Assembly (NCBI GenBank): GCA_024644235.1
Contig: JAHELJ010000003.1
Location: 62,001 to 126,000 of the forward strand
DNA length: 64,000 bases
DNA from: Lewinellaceae bacterium
GTDB taxonomy: Bacteria > Bacteroidota > Bacteroidia > Chitinophagales > Saprospiraceae
Reading direction: 5' to 3'
Positions 34,664 to 44,136 of the stretch are shown piece by piece; position 1 is the stretch's first letter; each line of letters starts with the position of its first letter. Position numbers and translations under genes: made by a program. The notes beneath the pieces are model-generated. The model ran no database searches. It saw only the letters and a program-made list of their open reading frames with translations, and had not been told where the DNA came from.

Positions 34664-35722
34664 ATGAAGGTTATCGACTTTACAGCAATTGTTACAGCCG
34701 CCTGGCAAGGCTACGATACTACCCGCAGTATCGAGTCACTCATTGACGTGAGTGTCCATGTTTCCACCAATCATGTGTTTAAATTGACGTTGTCGGATGG
34801 CGAAATTGTATTCGCCAAGCTGTCTTATTATGGAAAATATGTATACTTCCAGGAAGATCATACGATCATAAATGCCCTAGCCAGAGCACTACCTCCCCCC
34901 TATGAAAAATTCCTTGCCCGCTCGCTGACAAAGGACGGCAAAGTCTATCTGTACCGGCAAGTGGTGAGCAAAATAGATGTCTGGGTGGTGTTTTACAATC
35001 CGGTGGAGTTGGGTATGAAGCTGCCTAAACAATCTGGTGAAGCTTCGATCGTAAAGCTCGGTGAACAACTTGCCAATTTTCATCTTGCCTGTGCCTCCGT
35101 CCGGAAGAGTTTGCCTGGTTCTTCCAAGACCCTCAGATCGGATATTCAGTTACTTAGAGGATATATTCGCACCACAGAAGGCAGGTATGAGTTCAGAGGG
35201 CACATTGATGACATAGAAGATCACACCACTCGATTTCATGAACAATGCCATAGGTTCAACTATGATCAATTTCTGCAACTTCCTGTTTTTATAGACTGGA
35301 ACATTGGAAACTTTTCAGTCACCGATGAAGGGGTGTTCTTTAGCCGTTGGGACTATGATTGGTTCAGAGTCAGCTCAAGAGTCCTGGATTTCTATTTCTT
35401 CAGCAGGGTGGTTTCTGAAGCAGGTGATCAGACCGTATTTAGTTATGAAGTCAGTACTTTGATGGAGGAACGATTCTTACTTTTCTTGAAATCCTACCAC
35501 CACACATATCCACTTACCATTGACGAAGTGCATTTCATCAAAGAAGCGTATCGATTCTTTATTTTGAATTACGTTATCAAAGACGGTAGATACTTTTTCC
35601 ACGACTACTACGCCAATCGATTGCAGAGAGAGGCCTTTCAACACTATCTACCGAATTTGGATAAAGATCTAAACACCGAGCTACTTGTGGAAAACCTTCA
35701 AATACCGAGTGCTACTACATGA
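34664..35722 (+). CDS. APH/ChoK-like small-molecule kinase
   Basis: A 352-residue protein of the aminoglycoside phosphotransferase/protein-kinase-like fold. A possible ATP-binding lysine is in EIVFAKLSYYG. The catalytic loop reads FIDWNIGN, keeping the Asp and the downstream Asn of the HGDLHPGN pattern but with His-Gly replaced by Phe-Ile, and the metal-binding Asp is in SRWDYDWF. The N-lobe NHVFKLTLSDGEIVF and the C-lobe helices after LDFYFF are typical. The ATG at 34664 is preferred over 34640. Its stop overlaps the start of the next gene by 4 bp (ATGA), so the products are translationally coupled. The substrate is unknown; sugar-, choline- or homoserine-like molecules are possible. Confidence 0.75.
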   Translation: MKVIDFTAIVTAAWQGYDTTRSIESLIDVSVHVSTNHVFKLTLSDGEIVFAKLSYYGKYVYFQEDHTIINALARALPPPYEKFLARSLTKDGKVYLYRQVVSKIDVWVVFYNPVELGMKLPKQSGEASIVKLGEQLANFHLACASVRKSLPGSSKTLRSDIQLLRGYIRTTEGRYEFRGHIDDIEDHTTRFHEQCHRFNYDQFLQLPVFIDWNIGNFSVTDEGVFFSRWDYDWFRVSSRVLDFYFFSRVVSEAGDQTVFSYEVSTLMEERFLLFLKSYHHTYPLTIDEVHFIKEAYRFFILNYVIKDGRYFFHDYYANRLQREAFQHYLPNLDKDLNTELLVENLQIPSATT

Positions 35723-36567
35723 AGACAAACGACTTTGCAACAATTGCGCAACAGTATCGGGTTATCTTCTTTGATGCTTACGGTGTTATAAAAAACGCCC
35801 ATGGACTCATTGATGGAGTAGCGGATACTTTTCAATTTTTGCGTGAACACCAAATCGAGTTCTTTGTCCTGACCAATGATGCATCACGTGGACCGGCCGA
35901 GCTTGCCAATGCATACCACAAGAGGGGCCTAACGGCTATAGATGCTGGCAAGATCATCTCGTCGGGCATGCTTGCCCGGGAATATCTACTCTATAAAGTA
36001 AAGCAGGGGACACTGGCATTTCTCGGTACTCAGGCCTCCGCCCACTATATTGAAGCCATCGGACTTAAAACCATCTCAATCAAAGATGTCGATTTGAGTG
36101 ACAGCGAAGAAATCAGTGCTTTGGTCCTCTTGGATGATGAAGGATTTGATTGGAATAATGACATCAACAAGGCCATCAATCTCCTGCGACGCAGAAATAT
36201 TCCGGTGATTGTTGCAAATACAGACGAGCGGTATCCAGTATCGCAAGACCATGTTGCGATAGCGATTGGAGCTGTTGCTGATATGATTGAACGTGTGGTG
36301 GGCAAGACCTTTATCCGCTTTGGCAAGCCAGATTCCCAGATGTTCCATTTTGCTTACGAGCATATGTTGCAGACCGTGCACGTACGAAAAGATCAAATCC
36401 TGATGGTGGGCGACACCCTTACCACCGATATCATCGGAGGCAATAAATTTGGTATCGACACGATGTTGGTATTGTCAGGGAATACTCAACCTGAGAAAGC
36501 CAGATTGTTGATCAGGACCACAGGCATCATTCCCAACTTCATTTGCAATTCCATTGCTCTTAGGTAG
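35719..36567 (+). CDS. HAD-IIA hydrolase
   Basis: A 282-residue HAD-superfamily phosphatase of subclass IIA (NagD-like cap). Motif I is FFDAYGVI, with the nucleophile Asp and an unusual Tyr at +2, as in some DxWGV-type relatives. Motif II is LTNDASR, motif III Lys in FGKPDSQMF, and motif IV MVGDTLTTDIIGG. The substrate is unknown; relatives act on phosphosugars or glycerol phosphates. It starts inside the stop of the kinase-like gene, so the pair probably handles a shared metabolite: one enzyme adds phosphate and the other removes it, or the two act in sequence. The gene converges on the metal ATPase. Confidence 0.85.
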   Translation: MKTNDFATIAQQYRVIFFDAYGVIKNAHGLIDGVADTFQFLREHQIEFFVLTNDASRGPAELANAYHKRGLTAIDAGKIISSGMLAREYLLYKVKQGTLAFLGTQASAHYIEAIGLKTISIKDVDLSDSEEISALVLLDDEGFDWNNDINKAINLLRRRNIPVIVANTDERYPVSQDHVAIAIGAVADMIERVVGKTFIRFGKPDSQMFHFAYEHMLQTVHVRKDQILMVGDTLTTDIIGGNKFGIDTMLVLSGNTQPEKARLLIRTTGIIPNFICNSIALR

Positions 36568-36578
36568 ATTGACCCAGG

Positions 36579-38471
36579 CTATTCGAATCGCATGTACTGA
36601 AGTCTTATCGCATTGAGAATGGCCAGTAGCGCCACTCCTACATCAGCAAAGACCGCTTCCCACATTGATGCAATTCCCCAAGCACCAAGAGCCAGCACGA
36701 TCGCTTTCACTCCGAAAGCCAAACTAATATTTTGCCAGACGATCCGCTTCGTTGCCCGGCCTATCCTTCTTGCTGTGATGATCCGGGAAGGTTGATCACT
36801 CTGAATGACCACATCAGCAGTTTCGATGGCTGCATCGGTTCCCATTCCCCCCATAGCAATACCTACATCCGCCATAGCTATAACCGGAGCATCATTGATC
36901 CCGTCTCCGATATAAGCTATTACCGCCTTTGAGTCTTTCTTTGCTCTTTCCAGCCAGGAAAGTTTATGCTCAGGCAATAAGTTTCCAATAGCATGGGGAA
37001 TCTCCAGTTCTCGTGCAACTTCGTCTGCTTTCGGCTGAGTATCACCGCTTAGTAATGTGATATCATATATCCCCTCTTCTTTCAACTTCAAAATGGTCTG
37101 AGCTGCGTCATTTTTAATTGTATCTCCTAATACCAGTGTTCCGGAATACGTTCCATCCACCGCCACATGGATGACTAGATCTTCTGACTTGATTACATCG
37201 TCCGGAATCACTATCTGAGATTCCTGCAATAGCCGGTCACTTCCTATGAGCACTCTTCTCCCTCCAACCTGGCCGATTATACCCTGACCCTTAATCTCCC
37301 TGACATCTTTGACAGGCAACAGATCCTGACTCAACCTGATCTCTGAAGAAAGACTCCTGGCAATAGGATGATTTGACTTGCTCTCCAATGAAGCAACAAT
37401 TTCCAATAGTTGTTGCTCCGGAATTTCCAGTGATTTTACTTTTTGCAAACGGAATGATCCCTCGGTCAGGGTTCCGGTTTTGTCCAGGGCCACCTTGTTT
37501 ACCTCAGTAATCCTATCCAGGAAATTTGCCCCCTTCAAAAGAATACCCCGACGGGATGCCGCACCGATACCACCAAAGTAGCCGAGAGGAATTGAAATAA
37601 CGAGTGCACATGGGCAGGAGATCACCAGAAATATCAGTGCCCTGTATAGCCACGCACTAAAGTCGTAGTTTGATGTTATAAGAAATGGAATCACAACCAA
37701 GGCTGCAGCGAGACCCACAACGATCGGTGTATATATGGCAGCAAATTTCCGAATGAAAAGCTCAGTTTTAGCCTTTCGCAGGGTAGCCTCTTGAACGAGA
37801 TAGATAATCCTGGCAAGAGAACTGTCCTTGAATTTCTTTGTAACCTCAATATCGGTTACTGCTCCCTCATTGATCATCCCAGCCAACACGCCATCTCCTT
37901 TTGTTAATCTCTGTGGCAGACTTTCTCCTGTTAAAGCGGCAGCATTGAAGTAGCTTCCATCTGATCTAATGATACCATCCAAGGGCACCTGCTCTCCCAG
38001 ACGTACTTGCACTTGCTCACCCACTACAATATCTTCCGGATGAACCGGGAGGTATTGCCCTTTTCTCAAGACCAATGCCTCCTTAGGCCGCATATCCAAC
38101 AGACTCTTAATATTCCTCTTGGCCCGATCGACCGCCCCTTCTTGAAACAATTCTCCTACAATGTAGAACACCATCACAGCTACTCCCTCGGGGTATTCAC
38201 CAATTATAAATGCCCCAATAGTAGCTATACTCATTAGAAAAAACTCGGTGAAGACCTGCCCCTTTGCCACATAGATTAATCCCTTGCGAATTACAGGAAT
38301 ACCCACCGGTAAATAGGCAACAATATACCAGGTGAGACGGATAGCCTCAGTCCACCACGATGCACTCCAATTGTCAAACAGCAAGCCAGCTCCCAACATC
38401 AGTAAGCTGAAAACCGGAATGAGATAGGGCTTCAGACTTTCTTTGATTGAATCTCGCTCTTGGCTTGCCAT
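36579..38471 (-). CDS. Heavy-metal P1B-type ATPase (Zn/Cd/Pb/Co-like)
   Basis: A 630-residue export ATPase of the CadA/ZntA/CtpV kind. It has no N-terminal HMA metal-binding domain, so it is a truncated-N-terminus type. The ion-site motif CPCALVIS is in membrane helix 6, the phosphorylation motif DKTGTLTEG at Asp330, and the hinge GDGINDAPVIAMADVGIAMG near 560. HP-type motif HPIARSL is also present. It pumps soft divalent cations out of the cytoplasm. It is the second gene of a two-gene operon whose first member is a permease-like protein, 9 bp upstream. No MerR, ArsR or CsoR regulator is adjacent. Confidence 0.95.
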   Translation of the reverse strand: MASQERDSIKESLKPYLIPVFSLLMLGAGLLFDNWSASWWTEAIRLTWYIVAYLPVGIPVIRKGLIYVAKGQVFTEFFLMSIATIGAFIIGEYPEGVAVMVFYIVGELFQEGAVDRAKRNIKSLLDMRPKEALVLRKGQYLPVHPEDIVVGEQVQVRLGEQVPLDGIIRSDGSYFNAAALTGESLPQRLTKGDGVLAGMINEGAVTDIEVTKKFKDSSLARIIYLVQEATLRKAKTELFIRKFAAIYTPIVVGLAAALVVIPFLITSNYDFSAWLYRALIFLVISCPCALVISIPLGYFGGIGAASRRGILLKGANFLDRITEVNKVALDKTGTLTEGSFRLQKVKSLEIPEQQLLEIVASLESKSNHPIARSLSSEIRLSQDLLPVKDVREIKGQGIIGQVGGRRVLIGSDRLLQESQIVIPDDVIKSEDLVIHVAVDGTYSGTLVLGDTIKNDAAQTILKLKEEGIYDITLLSGDTQPKADEVARELEIPHAIGNLLPEHKLSWLERAKKDSKAVIAYIGDGINDAPVIAMADVGIAMGGMGTDAAIETADVVIQSDQPSRIITARRIGRATKRIVWQNISLAFGVKAIVLALGAWGIASMWEAVFADVGVALLAILNAIRLQYMRFE

Positions 38472-38480
38472 GATGGTCTT

Positions 38481-39098
38481 CTAGTGAATAAAGTAGAATA
38501 GAATTCCTGTCAAAACCAGTGTTATCCCAGTGATTATTCCTGCATTGTGCTCGATACTGTGCCAGTTAAACTTCTGTAATCCTCTATAGGCGAACTTCAC
38601 CCAGATCACCATGCCCACGACAGTGATTAAGAGGTATAGAATAGAAATGTAGACCACCGGTAACCATCCAATACTTCCGGCAGCAAAGTAAAATGCCTCT
38701 ATCTCGAGGCAGGGTGAGAAGAACATGGCCACTACTAAAAGCCAAATGATTCGCCTCTTTGAAAGAGACTTTGTTTGTCCTACATCCTGCAGGTGAAAAT
38801 GCTTATGCCGGTGATGTTGCCATATGAAAAAAATCCCCATCCCTATAAGGATCGTTGTTGCCGCATAATTGGTAATAGATTCAATCTCCTCGCTTAGAGT
38901 AAGCCCAAGAAATGCCAATAAAATGCCGATTGCGATCGTGCTCAACGCATGGGCCAGACCAGCCAAAAGAGTAACTTTGGTGGTTTCGCCTGCGGTCCAA
39001 CCTTCCTTTTTGCTGATTGCGAGGATGGGCAGCCAATGATTGGGAATAATGGCGTGCAACAGACTTAAAACAATACTTCCGGTAATCAGCTGTATCAT
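38481..39098 (-). CDS. NiCoT/RcnA-like metal export membrane protein
   Basis: A 205-residue protein with about six membrane helices. The ATG at 39098 gives the family-like start IQLITGSIVLSLLHAIIPNHWLP, containing the H-A-x-x-P-(N/D)-H pattern of NixA/RcnA/UreH-type transporters. A cytoplasmic His-rich loop HHRHKHFHLQD lies between helices 3 and 4, and FFSPCLEIEAFYFA follows. It probably moves a divalent cation such as Ni, Co or Zn; direction is likely export given its partnership with a P1B ATPase 9 bp downstream. The longer frame from 39137 gives an extra hydrophobic-poor start and is less likely. Confidence 0.78.
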   Translation of the reverse strand: MIQLITGSIVLSLLHAIIPNHWLPILAISKKEGWTAGETTKVTLLAGLAHALSTIAIGILLAFLGLTLSEEIESITNYAATTILIGMGIFFIWQHHRHKHFHLQDVGQTKSLSKRRIIWLLVVAMFFSPCLEIEAFYFAAGSIGWLPVVYISILYLLITVVGMVIWVKFAYRGLQKFNWHSIEHNAGIITGITLVLTGILFYFIH

Positions 39099-39250
39099 GA
39101 TAAAAGTGTTGATCCAGATTCGGACGGTATTATACAATGAACCGCAAAGCCCACGAAAGTAAAGATAATTATGAACCCATTTTTCCCAATTGCTGCTGAT
39201 TAGCGATATTGGAATTAGCTGGTAAATATTTTGTTGGGAATGAGTAACTT

Positions 39251-41311
39251 ATGCTTATGGAGTCTTCCAGGCGAATTGCTGTAATCATGTTCACCGACAT
39301 CGTCGGTTACACTAGTATGATGAGCCGGGATGAAAACGCTGCGATGAAAATCCTCGAGCAAAATCGGCGGCTTCACCATCAATATGTCAGCCAGCATGCA
39401 GGCCAGCTCTTGAAAGAAATGGGAGATGGGCTACTGATTTCCTTCTCCAGTTCGTCAGATGCTTTAAAATGTGGCGGGTTGCTTTGCAGCCAAGCCAAGG
39501 CTTCAGGCTATGAACTGCGCATTGGCATCCACCTCGGTGAAGTGCTTTTTCAGGACAATGATGTTTTTGGAGATGGGGTGAATATCGCATCACGGGTTGA
39601 GGGAATGGCGGTGCCTGGGAGTGTCTTGTTTACCGAGAAAATCTATGATGATGTTCGCAATAAACCAGAATTGCCCGGTACTTTTCTTGGTACTTTTCAC
39701 TTGAAGAACGTTGAAAAGTCCACCCGTATTTATGCACTTGCGCTGCCCGGTTTATCTGTTCCCAAATTAGAAAAAGAGCAATCGTATAGCAAGAGCGTGG
39801 GCCCTTTGAGAGGCAAACGAAAGGTTTCTATTATCACCGGTGTCGTCATGCTGATTGCAGTATTTGGGGTTTTGTTCTGGCCGAAAGAGTCAGATCAGAA
39901 TAGAGACGCCGGGATAGAGGATTCTACCATCTCGATTGCAGCGATTCCTTTTTCAAATATTTCCGGCGAGTCTGATTCAGATTTCCTGGGATTTGCATTG
40001 GTAGATCAGGTAATCTCATCGCTCTCTTATCTGAGGAACATCGTGGTGCGACCCTCCAGCTCCATCCGCAAATATGAAGACCAGGTGGTTGATCCGAAGG
40101 TAGCGAGCCAAGAACTTGATGTCCGCTATCTGTTGATGGGGCACTATGTCAAAAATCAAGATTCCATTAGACTAAATCTTGAGCTCATCGACAGCCGTCA
40201 AAATCAGGTTCTCTGGCGCGAATCCATTGAGGAGCAAATGGATGATGCTTTTCGGATGCAAAACAGGGTGGCGAATAGGGTAATAGAAGGTCTCAAGGTT
40301 CAGCTGTCATCCGAAGAGCAATCCCGAATGATCAGGGACGCTCCAGTTGATCCATTGGCATATGAGTACTATCTGAAGGGTTTGTCTTATCCGCAAAATG
40401 TAGAAGGCAATAGACTTGCCCGGTCCATGATGATTAAATCGATCGAACTGGATTCCACCTTTGCTCCTGCCTTTGATGAATTAGGTAATCGGCTTTACCA
40501 GTTGGCCCGATACACAATTGAGGAAAATAGTGAGGAGGTTGTACAACAAGCAATTAATGCTCATCATGCTGCTCTTCGACTAAATCCAGAGCATTTAGGG
40601 GCACTCCGAAATCTGTCATTTATTCAGACTGAGGTGGACGAAAAGGATCAAGCTCTCGAACTGGCAAAAAGGATGGTGCAAATCAATCCCAACAATTCTC
40701 AGGGGCATTTTGCCCTTTGCTATGTTTACCGATACACCGGAATGATAGATAATGCGATCGAAGCAATGGAGCAGGGCTTGAAGATTGCATCTCGTGATCG
40801 ACAGTTTCGTTCAGCCGGAGTGACCTACAATCTTGCTGGCCGCTATGAGGATGCACTTGCAAGTTTGCAATTTGATGATGGAAGTGGTTTTGCAGAAGGT
40901 TGGAAAGGTGTTACCTATATCAGGTTAGGAGATACTGCCAAGGCTATTCTGGAGCTCGAAATGGCAGCAAAGAAAGACCCCGGTGGAATCTTTGAACTCT
41001 GGTCAGCTAGCATGACTGCTGGTCTGAAGGGATCTCCTAATGGTTGGATTGAAAAAATTCGTGAAGTCGAAGAAGATTTACAAGATCCGGAATCGATATA
41101 TTCCTGGAGTATGAATAACATCGTCTTGGGTGATTTTGATTTTGCCCTAGCACTAATTGATAAGGCGGTTGATAAAGGCTATTATCCCTATACATTCTTT
41201 CTAATCGACCCGATTCTCGATCCGATTAGAGAAGATCCCCGCCTCAAAAGGATACTTGAGAAAGCAAAAACCAAGCACGAGGCATTCAAAGCAAAGCACT
41301 TCCCTGATTGA
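39251..41311 (+). CDS. Class III adenylate cyclase fused to a TolB-like domain and TPR repeats
   Basis: A 686-residue signalling protein. The cyclase domain (about 8-175) has metal Asp16 in FTDIVGYT and Asp59 in KEMGDG, a Lys55 typical of ATP preference, and VFGDGVNIASRVEG with the transition-state Asn and Arg. One membrane helix (ITGVVMLIAVFGVLFW, about 197-213) places the rest in the periplasm. Next comes a TolB amino-terminal-like domain (IAAIPFSNISGES), then TPR units (DELGNRLYQLARYTIEENS, NPEHLGALRNLSFIQTEV, and others). The product would make cAMP; the output is unknown, since no CRP-like gene is adjacent. The outside TPR part may sense a peptide or protein. Confidence 0.9.
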   Translation: MLMESSRRIAVIMFTDIVGYTSMMSRDENAAMKILEQNRRLHHQYVSQHAGQLLKEMGDGLLISFSSSSDALKCGGLLCSQAKASGYELRIGIHLGEVLFQDNDVFGDGVNIASRVEGMAVPGSVLFTEKIYDDVRNKPELPGTFLGTFHLKNVEKSTRIYALALPGLSVPKLEKEQSYSKSVGPLRGKRKVSIITGVVMLIAVFGVLFWPKESDQNRDAGIEDSTISIAAIPFSNISGESDSDFLGFALVDQVISSLSYLRNIVVRPSSSIRKYEDQVVDPKVASQELDVRYLLMGHYVKNQDSIRLNLELIDSRQNQVLWRESIEEQMDDAFRMQNRVANRVIEGLKVQLSSEEQSRMIRDAPVDPLAYEYYLKGLSYPQNVEGNRLARSMMIKSIELDSTFAPAFDELGNRLYQLARYTIEENSEEVVQQAINAHHAALRLNPEHLGALRNLSFIQTEVDEKDQALELAKRMVQINPNNSQGHFALCYVYRYTGMIDNAIEAMEQGLKIASRDRQFRSAGVTYNLAGRYEDALASLQFDDGSGFAEGWKGVTYIRLGDTAKAILELEMAAKKDPGGIFELWSASMTAGLKGSPNGWIEKIREVEEDLQDPESIYSWSMNNIVLGDFDFALALIDKAVDKGYYPYTFFLIDPILDPIREDPRLKRILEKAKTKHEAFKAKHFPD

Positions 41312-41312
41312 G

Positions 41313-41804
41313 CTACCTGCTTAGAATAAATTCATTGCGGATAAAGCCATCCTCCTCCCCGTCGTAAACAACTTTTTTGCTGATCATGAACTGATTCGGA
41401 GATAACTCATAAGTAAAGTAAAACTTCCCAGTCTTTCCATTATCCTCACCATTAGCAATCGTTTTAATTATGAGTTTTTCCGATTCCCTGGTCCGGGATA
41501 TTACCTCCTCGTCATTTAGGAAAGCTCCTTGTTCCCTGATCTTGATCTTCTCGGTACTGTTGGCTTGTGGTTCGTTGTTGTAACGAAACTGCATCATATA
41601 TTCGCTTCCGTTTTCCTTATTCACCGAGATTTCTACAGGTATTGACACTTTTTCGTTGCTACCGTAGTCCAGATACTCTAGATTGCCCTTCCAGGACTCA
41701 CCCAGCAGTATGTCCAAATCACCTGGAAGAATAGTCTGACCCATAACCACTTGAACTGATCCAACTAAGAAAAAAGTAAAAACTAATTGTAGAGTTAGCT
41801 TCAT
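41313..41804 (-). CDS. Exported hypothetical protein
   Basis: The product is a 163-residue protein with a signal peptide (TLQLVFTFFLVGSVQVVMGQ). The mature part is beta-rich and acidic-basic alternating, with no recognised domain. Its stop codon lies one base from that of the cyclase gene on the other strand. Small secreted proteins like this are common in Bacteroidota; a carrier or inhibitor role is only speculation. Confidence 0.7.
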   Translation of the reverse strand: MKLTLQLVFTFFLVGSVQVVMGQTILPGDLDILLGESWKGNLEYLDYGSNEKVSIPVEISVNKENGSEYMMQFRYNNEPQANSTEKIKIREQGAFLNDEEVISRTRESEKLIIKTIANGEDNGKTGKFYFTYELSPNQFMISKKVVYDGEEDGFIRNEFILSR

Positions 41805-41875
41805 TGGATATCACAAATAGTTCATAAGGTAAGTCATCCTTTTCTCTCTTCCTTTGACCCCAGAGCCCCCTTCAC

Positions 41876-42469
41876 TTATTTATATTTATCATTTAGCCCA
41901 ACTCCCTCCAGAATCATCGGAATAATTTTCTCCAGCCTCTTTTGCTTTGTCTCGTCTCTCTTAGCATTTGAAATATATTCAGCGAAATCCCTCTTTTTGG
42001 ACAAACTGAACCCATTAAAATTCTCTTCGAGTTTGGACGATTTATTTAGAGCCTGTTTTAGCTCAGGTGGAATAGCCAGGGGTTTCTTCCGGGCCGGTTT
42101 GATCTCCCTGCCCTGATCAATATTCTGAACGGATTCCTTAATGTAAGCCTTGATTAATTTTTCGTTGATTTCCTTTGCCGATTCAAACCTCCACTGCCTC
42201 ATTGCTTTGGTCACTCCCTCCTGTGCATTTACCAACTTCCCTTTCTTGTCCTCTAGCAAGGCACCTTGAAAAAACCACAACCCGAAATAGGATTTAAAGG
42301 CACCAATACCTACCACATTCTTTCCTTGGTAAGTGTAAGTGGGTGCTCCCCATTTTATGGTTTCTTCCAGCCCGGTTTCCAGAAGTACATCCCGCAGCTT
42401 TTCAAGTTCCTCTCGATATTCCGTCTGTTTCTTCAAAAACTCCCCAACTGTTCTATTTTGTTTCATCAT
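41876..42469 (-). CDS. YdeI/OmdA-like protein (DUF1801-containing)
   Basis: A 197-residue cytoplasmic protein with two parts. The N-terminal ~110 residues are a DUF1801/YdhG-like domain (LRDVLLETGLEETIKWGAPTYTY, NVVGIGAFKSYFGLWFF). The rest is a YdeI/bacteriocin-protection-type domain (IPPELKQALNKSSKLEENF and ISNAKRDETKQKRLEKII). YdeI-family proteins have been linked to resistance to cationic peptides; the molecular mechanism is unclear. The stop is followed by a gap of about 70 bp to the exported hypothetical gene on the same strand. Confidence 0.82.
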   Translation of the reverse strand: MMKQNRTVGEFLKKQTEYREELEKLRDVLLETGLEETIKWGAPTYTYQGKNVVGIGAFKSYFGLWFFQGALLEDKKGKLVNAQEGVTKAMRQWRFESAKEINEKLIKAYIKESVQNIDQGREIKPARKKPLAIPPELKQALNKSSKLEENFNGFSLSKKRDFAEYISNAKRDETKQKRLEKIIPMILEGVGLNDKYK

Positions 42470-42569
42470 TCGAGATTTTCAACAACCTGTTTCGGGACAA
42501 GTCAATTTCAGAACAAGACAATCCTTACCCTTGCCCTTTAACCTTTGACCCTTCACCCCTTTGACCTCA

Positions 42570-44045
42570 CTAATATTTCGCCGCCCTTCCTTCTGCATTC
42601 GAATCCAGGATGAATTCTCTAATGTCTTCATTGGAAGTAGCCAGGTCCTCCTGACGCAGGTACATCATATGACCACTCTCATACCCCTTGAAGCGCAGTC
42701 GATTTTTGAATTTGCCGCTTGAATCGAGGTGCCACATCGTGTACTTGGCATTGAAGTAGGTAGTGGCTCCATCGAAGTAACCAGACTGGACCATTACATT
42801 GAGATAGGGATTCTGGGCCATGGCTTGCCGCAGATTCTCACCGGTATTGTCGTTTGTCCTGTCCCAGGGCCGCACCGGCCCGAACATGTTGTACTTGATG
42901 TCTGTCTTATACTGCAGATGTTCCCGGATGTAGTAATTAATGGCCGGTGTGAAAGAGTGCAACCACGAGGTAATCTCTGAGTTGTAGTCAGGGCGATCGC
43001 CTGCTTCTTTTTCATCAATACCTTTATATCTGGAATCCAGTCTTCCCACGGTATAACCTCCATGATCTCGCAGCAGCTCCTTCCAGAAAAAGGAAGTAGG
43101 TACATCCAGATTGTGTTGTAGTATCACCTCCTTACGGAGACCAGAATAATACTCCATTTTTTCAGCCATGATCTCCCGAACCTCCGAATCTATGTATCCT
43201 CCCTGAGCCATCGCCGGGATTAGGTCGCGAATCGTAAAGTCCTCTACTTCGTTCAGAAGAGTCAGCAGATCTTTAGCCAACAGGTCATCACTTAGCATCT
43301 GGTGGTACCAGGCCGCCGCAGCAAAGTAAGGTAGGCGATTGGCAGCTTCTACCGGACCATCCCGGTCGATTCCCAATCCGGTCGGAGACACCAGAATCAC
43401 TCCGTTGAGGTACATCCACTGAGCATTCTGGAGTTCAAGAGCTAATCCCGAAACGCGTGTGGTACCATAGCTCTCACCAATCAGGTATTTTGGTGATAGC
43501 CATCGATTTTTGCGTGTGACGAAGGTGTTGATCCATTCTGCTAGATACTCGATGTCAGCATTCACTCCAAAGAAAGTTTTTCGATCCACTTCCTTGTCAA
43601 GAATCCGTGAATAACCGGTATTCACCGGATTCACAAAAACAATATCGGCGACGTCGATTATCGAGTGGGGATTTTCCCTGATACCGTACGGTTGTACCGG
43701 ATAGCCCTCATCATCGATCTTGAGAATGCGCGGTCCAGTATAGGCAACGTGCATCCAAACTGACGCTGATCCTGGTCCACCATTGAAGGAGATTACCAAT
43801 GGCCGGGTAGACCGGTCAGCTACATCGGATCTCTCATAGTAGGTATAAAAAAGAGTAGCGATTGCCTTACCATCTTCGTTCCATACAGGTTGGGTGCCGG
43901 TCGTAGCTGTATATGGTACACTTACTCCCTTGACCGTCACGGTATGACTGGTGGTAATTGTAGAATCAGCTTCGATCATGCGATCCTGCGCTTGACCAGA
44001 TGCTGAAATCAGGAAATAACAAAAGAAAAAGAATACGTATCTCAT
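42570..44045 (-). CDS. S10-family serine carboxypeptidase
   Basis: A 491-residue alpha/beta-hydrolase of the S10 carboxypeptidase family. It has a signal peptide (YVFFFFCYFLISASGQ). The oxyanion segment FNGGPGSASVWMH, the nucleophile LIGESYGTTR, a catalytic Asp in SGYFDGATT and the His in ESGHMMYL are all present. Bacterial S10 peptidases remove C-terminal residues from peptides in the periplasm, and they help in scavenging peptides. It lies alone, flanked by same-strand genes at about 90-100 bp. The family is mainly eukaryotic but also known in bacteria. Confidence 0.92.
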   Translation of the reverse strand: MRYVFFFFCYFLISASGQAQDRMIEADSTITTSHTVTVKGVSVPYTATTGTQPVWNEDGKAIATLFYTYYERSDVADRSTRPLVISFNGGPGSASVWMHVAYTGPRILKIDDEGYPVQPYGIRENPHSIIDVADIVFVNPVNTGYSRILDKEVDRKTFFGVNADIEYLAEWINTFVTRKNRWLSPKYLIGESYGTTRVSGLALELQNAQWMYLNGVILVSPTGLGIDRDGPVEAANRLPYFAAAAWYHQMLSDDLLAKDLLTLLNEVEDFTIRDLIPAMAQGGYIDSEVREIMAEKMEYYSGLRKEVILQHNLDVPTSFFWKELLRDHGGYTVGRLDSRYKGIDEKEAGDRPDYNSEITSWLHSFTPAINYYIREHLQYKTDIKYNMFGPVRPWDRTNDNTGENLRQAMAQNPYLNVMVQSGYFDGATTYFNAKYTMWHLDSSGKFKNRLRFKGYESGHMMYLRQEDLATSNEDIREFILDSNAEGRAAKY

Positions 44046-44136
44046 TGGCTTTCGATATTAACTAAGCCAACAAGATAAGTTTTTGGGAGATTCTGCTAAT
44101 GCTGATCAAAAAAGGTTTATCTGGCAGTAGATTGAT

